Assembly: GCA_964642795.1 (NCBI GenBank)
Contig: CAZXRQ010000014.1
Location: forward strand, 1-34,919
DNA from: JAVVVD01 sp964642795
GTDB lineage: Bacteria > Bacillota > Clostridia > Christensenellales > CAG-138
DNA: 34,919 nucleotides
Reading direction: 5' to 3'
Below, piece after piece: positions 22,390-29,495 of this stretch; positions within the stretch are counted from its first letter, which is position 1; each line of letters opens with the position of its first letter. The notes under the pieces were generated by a model. It did no database searches, was not told where the DNA came from, and worked only from the letters and a program-made list of their open reading frames with translations. The position numbers and the translations under genes are program-made.

Positions 22390-23091
22390 TTAAGACTGCG
22401 GCTGGGGTTGCGCTGCTATACTCAGCCCCGTTCCGTTGCTTTTGAGCCACCTCCGCCGGGCGGCATAGTCCGGCAGATACCGCGCCACCTCCGCCCAGAA
22501 GTGCGCCTGATGGTCGGCATAGCGCATGTGTGCAAGCTCGTGTATCACCACATACTCAATTATTTCCGGCGGCGCCATTATCAGCCGCCAGCTTAGGTTT
22601 ATGCCCGTACCGGAGCAGCTTCCCCAGCGGGTCTTTGCGCTGGATAGCCGCAGCTTTGGCAGGCCAAGCCCCATCAGCGCTGCGCAGCGGGAAAGCTCGC
22701 GCGAGAAGTACTCCCGTGCCTGCGCCTTGTACCATCCTGTGATGAGCGTGGCAGCGCGCTCAGCGTCCGCAGCTATGGGCAGCTCCAACACACCGCCGCG
22801 CAGAACAACGCGCCGCGTTTCCGTACGGCGCATTGGATAGCTTTGCCCCAGCAACACAAACGGCTCGCCGTCCGCGTACAGATGCGGCGGATTCTTTGCG
22901 GCGGCCTCTGCCGCCCGTTTCTTTCGCTCGGCTATCCATGCGGATTTTTCCGTGATGAAGCGCTGTATGTGCGCCATACTCAGGCGCATGGGTGCACGCA
23001 CGATAAGCTGCCCACACTCATCCACGCTTATTGCAAGCGTGCGTCGGCGGGAGCGTATCAGCACGGCGTCCTGCAGCGCAGCTCCGTTCAA
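22390..23091 (-). CDS. YgjP-like (DUF45) metal-dependent hydrolase
   Basis: A 233-residue protein of the YgjP/DUF45 group, often annotated as an M48-like metallopeptidase. The zinc site is VIHELAHMRYADHQAHFW: HExxH and a third histidine a few residues on. 'AKTRWGSCSGTGINLSWRLIMAPP' just before it is the family hallmark. A beta-rich N-terminal half carries RSRRRTLAISVDECG. I choose the TTG at 23091, which overlaps the stop of the preceding gene (TTGA) and has AAGG 8 nt upstream; the frame stays open further upstream, through the DUF6440 gene, without a credible start. E. coli YgjP has been reported as a UTP pyrophosphatase; whether that holds here is unknown. Confidence 0.85.
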   Translation of the reverse strand: MNGAALQDAVLIRSRRRTLAISVDECGQLIVRAPMRLSMAHIQRFITEKSAWIAERKKRAAEAAAKNPPHLYADGEPFVLLGQSYPMRRTETRRVVLRGGVLELPIAADAERAATLITGWYKAQAREYFSRELSRCAALMGLGLPKLRLSSAKTRWGSCSGTGINLSWRLIMAPPEIIEYVVIHELAHMRYADHQAHFWAEVARYLPDYAARRRWLKSNGTGLSIAAQPQPQS

Positions 23092-23294
23092 CGCATGTAC
23101 CTTAGCTCGTCCAGTTCTCGCCGGTCCGATACTATGGGACGGCCCTCTGCATCCGTTAGCACCGTAAGTCCGCCGGAGTAGCCGGATGCGTGGTAAAGAT
23201 AGTTTACGCCGGTCTCCACGTCCACCCATATTTCGTTTACGCCCGCCCAGCGGGAATCCTTGTATTTGCGTATAAAACGGTTGTTATATGCCAT
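23088..23294 (-). CDS. DUF6440-like small protein
   Basis: A 68-residue protein with 'NRFIRKYKDSRW', VDVETGVNYLYHASGYSGG and LTVLTDAEGRPIV. The ETGVNYL...GYSGGLT pattern fits a small uncharacterised Firmicutes family that I believe is DUF6440; no function is known. The start at 23294 has GGAGG 5 nt upstream; an ATG at 23309 is in frame but upstream of that site. It lies 11 nt after galK and overlaps the YgjP-like gene, so all three are probably one transcript. Confidence 0.75.
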   Translation of the reverse strand: MAYNNRFIRKYKDSRWAGVNEIWVDVETGVNYLYHASGYSGGLTVLTDAEGRPIVSDRRELDELRYMR

Positions 23295-23305
23295 AACGGC
23301 CTCCT

Positions 23306-24475
23306 TCATAAAAATATGCGGTGCGGGCCGCCGCCGGGGGAGACGCGGTAGAAATCCGCGCTGCGGCCGGTTGCCCTTTTATATGCCTCGCCTATTTTGT
23401 TTTCCAATTCGTCAGCAGCGCCGGAGCGTACAAGCGCCACCGCGCAGCCGCCAAAGCCTGCGCCGGTCATGCGCGCGCCCAGCACGCCTTCATTCTCCAG
23501 CGCCCAAGCCGCGCTTACCAGTGCGTCCAGCTCCGGCCCGGTCACCTCGAAATCATCGCGGAGCGAGGCGTGGGATTCATCCATAAGCCTGCCGAAGCCC
23601 GTTATATCGCCCGCGCAGAGCATCCGGTACGCATTTTCGGTACGCGCCTGTTCGCTCACGGCGTGACGGGCGCGGCGGTACAGCGTGCCGTCTGCAATAA
23701 GGCCGCCAAGCTCCTCAAAGCGGGCGGGAGAAAGCGCGCACAGGCAGGGAATATCAGCATAGTGCTGCAATATGGCAAGCGCAGACTCACACTCGCCGCG
23801 CCGCTGATTGTATTTGGAATCCGCCAGCGCGCGGCGCTTGTTAGTGTTCATGATGATAAGCGAATACTCTCTTATATCCAGCGGGGCGTATTCATATTCT
23901 AGCGACGAGGTATCGATATACAGCGCGCAATCCGGTCTTGCGAGCGCCGACGCCAGCTGATCCATCACGCCGCAGCTCACGCCGACGTATTCGTTTTCCG
24001 CGCGCCGCGCAAGCAGCGCCATGTCGAATAAAGGTATGTTCAGCCCGAACATTTCGCTCAGCGCAAACAGCGTAAGCACATCTATGGACGCGCTGGAGGA
24101 AAGCCCGGAGCCTAACGGCAGGTCTCCGCAGACGCACATATCGAACCCGCCCAAGGCGAAGCCTGCGTCCTGCAGCGCCCAAACAGCGCCCAAAGGATAG
24201 TTGGCCCAACCCATCGCGGAGTCAAAACGGAGCGCGTCCAGACCACATTCCAGTACGCCGTTTTGCGGAAAGCCTGCCGAATACAGCCGTATGCGTCCGT
24301 CGCTGCGGCGAACAAACGCGCCGTATGTGCCCATATCCAGCGCGCAGGGCAGCACGCAGCCGCCGTTGAGGTCGGTGTATTCGCCTATGAGGTTTACCCT
24401 CCCGGGCGCGAAGCACATGAGCTCCGGCTCAGCGGAAAAAACGCTTTTGAAGCAGGCGGCGAGCTTTTGTTTCAT
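23306..24475 (-). CDS. galK: Galactokinase
   Basis: A 389-residue GHMP-family galactokinase that phosphorylates galactose to galactose-1-phosphate in the Leloir pathway. The substrate motif reads GRVNLIGEYTDLNGG (usually GEHTDYN), the ATP-binding motif LPLGSGLSSSAS, the catalytic Asp block 'GVSCGVMDQLAS', and the C-terminal GAGFGGCAVAL. The His-to-Tyr change in the first motif is noteworthy but lies at a position that varies among related sugar kinases. The ATG at 24475 has GGAG at 8 nt; a TTG at 24496 is in frame but precedes that site. No galT, galE or regulator is nearby, and no clear promoter was found in the divergent gap. Confidence 0.92.
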   Translation of the reverse strand: MKQKLAACFKSVFSAEPELMCFAPGRVNLIGEYTDLNGGCVLPCALDMGTYGAFVRRSDGRIRLYSAGFPQNGVLECGLDALRFDSAMGWANYPLGAVWALQDAGFALGGFDMCVCGDLPLGSGLSSSASIDVLTLFALSEMFGLNIPLFDMALLARRAENEYVGVSCGVMDQLASALARPDCALYIDTSSLEYEYAPLDIREYSLIIMNTNKRRALADSKYNQRRGECESALAILQHYADIPCLCALSPARFEELGGLIADGTLYRRARHAVSEQARTENAYRMLCAGDITGFGRLMDESHASLRDDFEVTGPELDALVSAAWALENEGVLGARMTGAGFGGCAVALVRSGAADELENKIGEAYKRATGRSADFYRVSPGGGPHRIFL

Positions 24476-24670
24476 TTGAGCATCTCCAAAAAACAATGAA
24501 TACCGTTCGGCAAAACGCCGTGCACGTAATTGATTTTACATCATATTGCCGTATCGCGCTATATACTGAGTTTTGTTTTTATGCTTTGGGATAAAAGCAA
24601 TTCCGCATGGCAATAATAAGCCACGAAAACAGCCGGCCCAAGCCGGCGCCGTTTAGGAGGCAAACCAAAC

Positions 24671-25102
24671 ATGAAAAGGATCAACGTGCTCATTTTGGCG
24701 GCTCTGACGGCAGCTTTGCTGCTATCGGTCGGCTGCAAGCGCAGCACAACCCCCACCCCAAGCCCGTCCCCGATACTGACGGCCACGCCCATGCCCAGCG
24801 CGGCGATAACGCCGGAGCAGCCGGCGACTTCCCCCGACACCTTGGCCTCGCCGGATACATCGGCCGGTATGACCATACCCGACTTTGAGGAGGGCAAGGT
24901 GGTGACGGAGGCAGACGTGCCCGATGTTGTAAAGGCGGTAACCGACAAGTACCCGGACGCCAAGATCAAGACTATCACCATGGAGACCTACGAGGACAAA
25001 CAGTGCTATCATGTGCTGCTCGAGGAGGCTGTGGACGGCAACAAGGATCTTATGGTAACGCCGGACGGCACCGTTACCCCGATGAAAACGGACGCGCAGT
25101 AA
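24671..25102 (+). CDS. Small lipoprotein with PepSY-like C-terminal domain
   Basis: A 143-residue lipoprotein. The signal peptide ends SVGC; a linker of TPTPSPSP and PDT-type repeats runs to about residue 70. The last 70 residues (DVPDVVKAVTDKYPDAKI, then 'YEDKQCYHVLLEEA' and DLMVTPDGTV) look like a PepSY/BLIP-type fold, a domain often found in secreted peptidase inhibitors or cell-wall regulators. The ATG at 24671 has GGAGG 10 nt upstream. It is divergent from galK and has its own strong terminator, so it is a single-gene unit. Confidence 0.75.
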   Translation: MKRINVLILAALTAALLLSVGCKRSTTPTPSPSPILTATPMPSAAITPEQPATSPDTLASPDTSAGMTIPDFEEGKVVTEADVPDVVKAVTDKYPDAKIKTITMETYEDKQCYHVLLEEAVDGNKDLMVTPDGTVTPMKTDAQ

Positions 25103-25116
25103 GCGCGCTCACCTTC

Positions 25117-25142
25117 AAAAAAGCGGCGCATGCCGCTTTTTT
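25117..25142. terminator. Bidirectional terminator after the PepSY-like lipoprotein gene
   Basis: A perfect 11-bp stem, AAAAAAGCGGC and its complement (25117-25127 and 25132-25142) around GCAT, gives a T6 run on either strand. It lies 14 nt after the stop codon. Confidence 0.9.
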
Positions 25143-25343
25143 CGTAATATCAGCCATACCGTCCGGGCAAATCGTTGGTTTTAACGATAGGACCGGCTGT
25201 TTGCTATGGCGGGCTGTTTCGCTTGTTGCGTTTCAGCGCGGCAAACAGTACAATTTTTTTTAGGAAATGCCTGTCCGGCTTTGCCTGTGATTTACCGACC
25301 TGTACATTCGAAGCTTACATAACCCTTCCCATCCCGCTTGCTG

Positions 25344-25349
25344 TATAAA
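25344..25349 (+). promoter_or_regulatory. -10 box 6 nt upstream of a lipoprotein start
   Basis: TATAAA ends 6 nt before the ATG at 25356. No -35 hexamer stands at the right distance, so it is a weak call on its own. Confidence 0.35.
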
Positions 25350-25355
25350 AGCGCC

Positions 25356-25742
25356 ATGCGCGCTAAAAAGGAGGATAAAACCTCGAAAAAAGCCTTGACC
25401 TTGACTTTGTGCGTTATGCTTATTGCAATCCTGCTCGCCGGCTGCAATACAAGCAAGCTAACAATTCAAAACATCGACACATACGCCAACACCTTTGATC
25501 TTGTCGATTCCAGCACCGGCGATGTTATACAATACGATACGCTCATCTGCAACGGCGAGCCCGTGCTTGCCTGCTACGGCATCCGTGCTGCGGGTGTTGC
25601 GGGCGGAGCCATGGCGTTTATAACCGACGAAGCGCAGATAAACGACGATGGCTCGGCGAATCTCTCCGGCGCAACTGCGTATAAATCCGGAGCCGAGTTT
25701 AAGTATAAACTTGACGATGGCGTGCTTAAGATAACCCGATAA
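25356..25742 (+). CDS. Small lipoprotein, unknown function
   Basis: A 128-residue lipoprotein of no recognised family. A basic N-region (MRAKKEDKTSKK) precedes a hydrophobic core and the lipobox LAGC. The mature part is Asp/Ala/Gly-rich with 'TYANTFDLVDSSTGDVIQYD' and 'KSGAEFKYKLDDGVLKITR', probably a small beta domain. The only GGAGG lies inside the chosen frame, 15 nt after the ATG, and no start codon follows it at a useful distance; the ATG at 25356 has none. The start is therefore uncertain. A TTG at 25338 is in frame but lies before the -10 box. A very strong hairpin follows the gene. Confidence 0.65.
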   Translation: MRAKKEDKTSKKALTLTLCVMLIAILLAGCNTSKLTIQNIDTYANTFDLVDSSTGDVIQYDTLICNGEPVLACYGIRAAGVAGGAMAFITDEAQINDDGSANLSGATAYKSGAEFKYKLDDGVLKITR

Positions 25743-25767
25743 AACCAACTTAGCACATAAAAAGCCA

Positions 25768-25807
25768 AAGATATGCGGAGTGCAGCATACTGCACTCCGC
25801 ATATCTT
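25768..25807. terminator. Long perfect hairpin between convergent genes
   Basis: An 18-bp perfect stem (25768-25785 with 25790-25807) around a 4-nt CATA loop separates two convergent genes. T-rich sequence follows on both strands (TTAATTTTAT; TTGGCTTTTTAT), so it can end both transcripts. Confidence 0.85.
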
Positions 25808-25820
25808 AATTTTATCAAGC

Positions 25821-27530
25821 CTATTCCATAGCGGTAACGTATTCCAGCGCCTCGACGATCAGCGGATACACATCGTCCATATCGGGAGCGCCGCCGGAAT
25901 AGTATTCCGGTGGGGAGCCGTAGTAGTATATGGTCTGCGGCGAGTGGTCTCCCTTTACGGTTCCAAAGGTTTTTAGCGTTTTCCCGCTGGGATATTCCAC
26001 GAGCGTGACCTTGATATACTCGCGTATGCCCTTGGTGCCCTTGGTGTAGGAGCCGTCGCCGCTGTAGCTGTGCTCTATGTTGATAACGTACTGCACCTCG
26101 TCAAAGGCTCTTGGATACAGCTCGTTTGGCAGCATTTCCATGAGCGGGAATTTGATATGCGCGCTGTCTTCGCCGGTGCCGTAGTAGTCATAGTCGAAGT
26201 ATATCAGCACCTTGCCCTGCGGATCCGCGCCCAGCCAGTCTTGAACGGTTTCACGCTCGACTGCTGCGTTGCTTGAGCCGGACCAAAGCGTTTTAACGTT
26301 ATCCAAGGATACTGACGAAGCGCCCTCGAACAGATTTATACCGTATTGAATACCCAGCAAGCCGTCGAGATCGCCCGTTCTGCGCGCCCAAATGCCGTTA
26401 TAGACGTCCGCCCAGTCCGCAAGGGTTAGGTAGCACACGTCCGCGCCGGCGTCGTGGTACGCAAGGTGCTTGTAAATAACATCCGCCGCCTCGGCATAGC
26501 CCGCGCCGCCTGCTTTTATCAGCTCCAACGCCTGTATAAGCGTCTGCACGTCCGGGTCGTCGCTTATTACCATGGCATTGAGCTCGGCCAGCGGCGTATC
26601 TATGGAGCCCGGCAGCATAAGATTGCTGACCATAGAGGCGAGGGCTATGTAATCCGCGCAGATGCTCTTGCGGTCGGATGCATCGGAAAATCCGGAGGAT
26701 ACCATATCAAGCTCGGCGTATGCGGTATCGTAGTCGCCCTTCTCCATTGCGGCGACGCCTTCAAGGTAGTGCCAGTTATCCGAGCATTCCGCGGCCAACG
26801 CCTTGGAATTGGAAAAATCACCAAGCGCTGCAAATATGCCGTACGCCTGCTCGTAATCCTCCTGCTCCAGCAGCGCAGAGGCCTGGATATAGTCCATGTT
26901 GTTTTGGCACAGCTCTGCTTTTTCCACGCTGTCGCGGTAGCCTTCGCCGTTATGCTCCTGCGCCAGCTCGGCGTATATAGCCTTTGCGCCCTGATAATCC
27001 TGTGCCGCGAAAAGCTTTTCCGCGTTGGAATAGCTTATCATGTTGGGCAGGAACAGTATGCCGCAAATTGCTATCGCGGCGACAATGGCGCAGATGGCGA
27101 TTATCAGCGCAAGGCGATTGCTTTTCTTCTTATCCGCAGGCGTTTTAGGCGCCTTGGGCGGCTTGCCGCCGCGCATCTGTTGTGGAGGCGCATACTGTAA
27201 CGGCGGGGCGAACTGCGGCTGTGCGGGTGCTGCAGCGGCGTATTGCGGCTGCGCGAAAGCCGAGGTCGCGTCGCCCTGAGTAAGACTTGCACCGCATTTT
27301 ATGCAGAATTTGCTGCCCGCCGGCCACTCCAGGCCGCAATTTGGGCAGCATATCGGCGCTGCGGGCGCTTCCGCAGGTGATTCCACAGGCGCTTCTTCAA
27401 CCGCCTCCACAGGCTGTTTTGCGGGCGTTTCTTCGGGCTGCTCCGCGGCGGGCGGCGAAAGTGCAGCGCCGCATGTTACGCAAAACTTGTTCGTATCGGG
27501 CCACTCGGCTCCGCATTGGCTACAACGCAT
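25821..27530 (-). CDS. Double zinc-ribbon membrane protein with repeat-rich extracytoplasmic region
   Basis: A 569-residue protein. Two zinc ribbons occupy the N-terminus: MRCSQCG...FCVTCG (residues 1-23) and CCPNCG...FCIKCG (about 61-80). A Pro/Ala/Gln-rich linker ends in a Lys-rich stretch, followed by one membrane segment (LALIIAICAIVAAIAICGILFL, about 140-160). The outer part begins with TPR-like repeats ('YSNAEKLFAAQDYQGAKAIYAEL', 'LLEQEDYEQAYGIFAALGDFSNS'), then an unrecognised C-terminal domain rich in Tyr/Asp/Gly. The fold resembles zinc-ribbon/TPR proteins of clostridia that are usually uncharacterised. The ATG at 27530 has AGGAGGAG upstream. Single gene with its own promoter and terminator. 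Confidence 0.8.
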   Translation of the reverse strand: MRCSQCGAEWPDTNKFCVTCGAALSPPAAEQPEETPAKQPVEAVEEAPVESPAEAPAAPICCPNCGLEWPAGSKFCIKCGASLTQGDATSAFAQPQYAAAAPAQPQFAPPLQYAPPQQMRGGKPPKAPKTPADKKKSNRLALIIAICAIVAAIAICGILFLPNMISYSNAEKLFAAQDYQGAKAIYAELAQEHNGEGYRDSVEKAELCQNNMDYIQASALLEQEDYEQAYGIFAALGDFSNSKALAAECSDNWHYLEGVAAMEKGDYDTAYAELDMVSSGFSDASDRKSICADYIALASMVSNLMLPGSIDTPLAELNAMVISDDPDVQTLIQALELIKAGGAGYAEAADVIYKHLAYHDAGADVCYLTLADWADVYNGIWARRTGDLDGLLGIQYGINLFEGASSVSLDNVKTLWSGSSNAAVERETVQDWLGADPQGKVLIYFDYDYYGTGEDSAHIKFPLMEMLPNELYPRAFDEVQYVINIEHSYSGDGSYTKGTKGIREYIKVTLVEYPSGKTLKTFGTVKGDHSPQTIYYYGSPPEYYSGGAPDMDDVYPLIVEALEYVTAME

Positions 27531-27560
27531 AACGTCTCCTCCTGTGCTGTTCTTTGTTTT

Positions 27561-27576
27561 CACAACAAATGTTGTG
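27561..27576. promoter_or_regulatory. Inverted repeat in the leader of the zinc-ribbon gene
   Basis: CACAACA and TGTTGTG form a perfect 7-bp dyad with a 2-nt AA spacer about 30 nt before the start codon. It could be an operator or an mRNA hairpin; no regulator is identified. Confidence 0.4.
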
Positions 27577-27609
27577 CGAGTATATTGGGAAAAATGAAAT
27601 ATATGTAAT

Positions 27610-27637
27610 ATTATAACACGCAGTACGCGGGATGCAA
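27610..27637 (-). promoter_or_regulatory. Promoter of the zinc-ribbon gene
   Basis: On the minus strand TTGCAT (27637-27632) and perfect TATAAT (27615-27610) are 16 bp apart, immediately downstream of the dnaB terminator. Confidence 0.6.
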
Positions 27638-27638
27638 C

Positions 27639-27666
27639 AAAAAAGGCGCGATTATTCGCGCCTTTT
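27639..27666 (-). terminator. Terminator after dnaB
   Basis: A perfect 11-bp stem (27641-27651 and 27656-27666, loop TTAT) is followed on the minus strand by T6 (27644-27639). It lies 6 nt after the dnaB stop and ends the yybS-gdpP-rplI-dnaB transcript. Confidence 0.9.
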
Positions 27667-27672
27667 ATGTAA

Positions 27673-29001
27673 TCATTCCGTTCTGTCCGTAGGATTTACG
27701 AATTTGGCAAGCGTATCCAGCCACATTAATTTCACGGTATCGGTAGGGCCGTTACGGTGCTTGGCTACGATGATCTCGGTGGTGTTGTCCGCGTCGGGGT
27801 CGTACACCGCCTCGCGGTAGAGCAGCATGATAAGATCCGCATCCTGCTCGATGGCGCCGCTCTCGCGCAGGTCGCTCATCATGGGGCGGTGCTCGCTTCG
27901 GGTCTCCGGGCCGCGGGAGAGCTGGCTCAGCAGCACTATGGGCACCTCCATCTCGCGGGCAAGTATCTTCAGCGCGCGGGTTATCTCGGCTATCTCGGTA
28001 ACGCGGTTGTCGCCGCGCCCGCTGGTCTGCATAAGCTGCAGGTAGTCTATTATCACCATGTCCAGCCCGGCGCGGGTCTTTAGACGGCGGCACTTGGAGC
28101 GTATCTCCGCCACGCCTATGCCGCCGGTATCGTCTATGTATATGTTTGCGCGGGAGAGCGGGTCGGTGGTCTCCGCTATGCGCAGCAGCTCCGCATCCGA
28201 GACGATGCCGGTCTTTATGCTTTGCATATTCACCTGGGATTCGGCGCAGAGCAGACGGGTGACCAGCTGCGCGCGCGGCATTTCAAGCGAGAATATACAT
28301 ATGGTCTTCTGCGCGCGTATGGCCGCATGCTCCGCTATACACAGCGCAAACGCGGTCTTGCCCATGCTGGGGCGGCCGGCGAGTATCACCAGATCGCTCT
28401 TTTGCAGGCCGCTGGTAAGCCTGTCCAGCTCGATAAAGCCGGTTGGCACGCCGGTGATTGCGCCCTTTAAGCGCATCAGCTCGCCTATGCGCTCATAGCT
28501 CTCCGCCACGGTGGAGGATATGTGCATAAGGCTGTCCTGCGACTTTTTCATGGATATGTCGAATATGGCGCGCTCGGCGTCATCCAGCATCACCTCAACA
28601 GGCTTTTCACCGGTCATTCCGTCATGACTGATGCGGCCGCCGGCCTGCACCAGCCTGCGCATTATACTGCGCTCCTCGACTATGCGTATGTAATGGGCGG
28701 CGTTGGCGGCACTGGGCGTATACAGCGAAAGCTCGCTGATGTATACTACCGTGCCGACCTGCTCCAGCTTGCCGGCGCGCGCAAGGGAATCCGTTACAGT
28801 AACGGCGTCCACGGCGTCGCCCTTGGCGTTGAGCGAATACATCACGTCGAATATATCCTGATGTGCGGGGATATAGAAATCCTCCGGCTTTAGCACCTCG
28901 CAGGCGGACTCCACCGCCTCGCGGGATAGCAGCATACTGCCCAGCACGCTCTTTTCCGCCTCCGCGCTGTATGGCAGGGTGTTTTGCTGCGGCTGTTCCA
29001 T
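27673..29001 (-). CDS. dnaB: Replicative DNA helicase DnaB (DnaC of Bacillus)
   Basis: A 442-residue hexameric helicase that unwinds DNA ahead of the fork. The N-terminal domain begins with YSAEAEKSVLGSMLLS; the RecA-like domain has TGFIELDRLTSGLQ, Walker A AGRPSMGKTAFAL (about residues 202-214), Walker B 'DMVIIDYLQLM', and DLRESGAIEQDADLIMLLYR (the last Arg region acts as finger). Length is normal. The ATG at 29001 has GGAGG upstream. It is the last gene of the four-gene cluster, 41 nt after rplI, the same order as in Bacillus. Confidence 0.96.
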   Translation of the reverse strand: MEQPQQNTLPYSAEAEKSVLGSMLLSREAVESACEVLKPEDFYIPAHQDIFDVMYSLNAKGDAVDAVTVTDSLARAGKLEQVGTVVYISELSLYTPSAANAAHYIRIVEERSIMRRLVQAGGRISHDGMTGEKPVEVMLDDAERAIFDISMKKSQDSLMHISSTVAESYERIGELMRLKGAITGVPTGFIELDRLTSGLQKSDLVILAGRPSMGKTAFALCIAEHAAIRAQKTICIFSLEMPRAQLVTRLLCAESQVNMQSIKTGIVSDAELLRIAETTDPLSRANIYIDDTGGIGVAEIRSKCRRLKTRAGLDMVIIDYLQLMQTSGRGDNRVTEIAEITRALKILAREMEVPIVLLSQLSRGPETRSEHRPMMSDLRESGAIEQDADLIMLLYREAVYDPDADNTTEIIVAKHRNGPTDTVKLMWLDTLAKFVNPTDRTE

Positions 29002-29042
29002 GGAAATAAACCTCCAGTTTTGCTTATGCTTAGCGCTTAGCG

Positions 29043-29495
29043 CTATTGCTGCAGCGCCGTCACCTCAACCTTGAACTTGGCGTCGGTGCGCTCGTACATG
29101 TGTGCGGCTACCTCAACTATGCCCAGCGATTTGATGGGCTCGTCTATACGTATCTTCTTTTTATCCACCTCGATGCCATACTGCTGCTTGAGCGCTTCGG
29201 CTATCTCGGCTACGCCAATGGAGCCAAACAGCTTGCCGTTTTCACCGGACTTTGCGCTCACCTTTACGGTAAGGCCGCTTACGGCGCTTGCAAGCTTCTC
29301 GGCGTTTTCACGCGCTACCCTGGCCTGGTGCTGCTGCGCGGAAAGCTTTACGTTGGCGGAGTTGATGTTGTTGGCGTCGGCAAGCGCCGCAAGCCCCTTG
29401 GGTATGAGGAAGTTGCTGGCGTAGCCGTCCGCCACGTTTATTATCTGCCCGGTCTTGCCCTTTCCCTTTACGTCCTGCAATAACAGTACCTTCAT
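29043..29495 (-). CDS. rplI: 50S ribosomal protein L9
   Basis: A 150-residue bL9. The N-terminal 23S rRNA-binding domain reads MKVLLLQDVKGKGKTGQIINVADGYASNFL, followed by the long connecting helix (about residues 40-75) and the C-terminal domain with GKLFGSIGVAEIAEAL and 'DEPIKSLGIVEVAAHMY'. Full length. The ATG overlaps the gdpP stop (ATGA), so it is translationally coupled to the c-di-AMP phosphodiesterase. Confidence 0.97.
   Translation of the reverse strand: MKVLLLQDVKGKGKTGQIINVADGYASNFLIPKGLAALADANNINSANVKLSAQQHQARVARENAEKLASAVSGLTVKVSAKSGENGKLFGSIGVAEIAEALKQQYGIEVDKKKIRIDEPIKSLGIVEVAAHMYERTDAKFKVEVTALQQ

Noticed and set aside
25103..25355. Possible gene between the two lipoproteins
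   Set aside because: After the terminator at 25117-25142 this roughly 200-nt stretch shows no frame with a start site, no RNA-like fold that I recognise, and only the -10-like TATAAA at its end.
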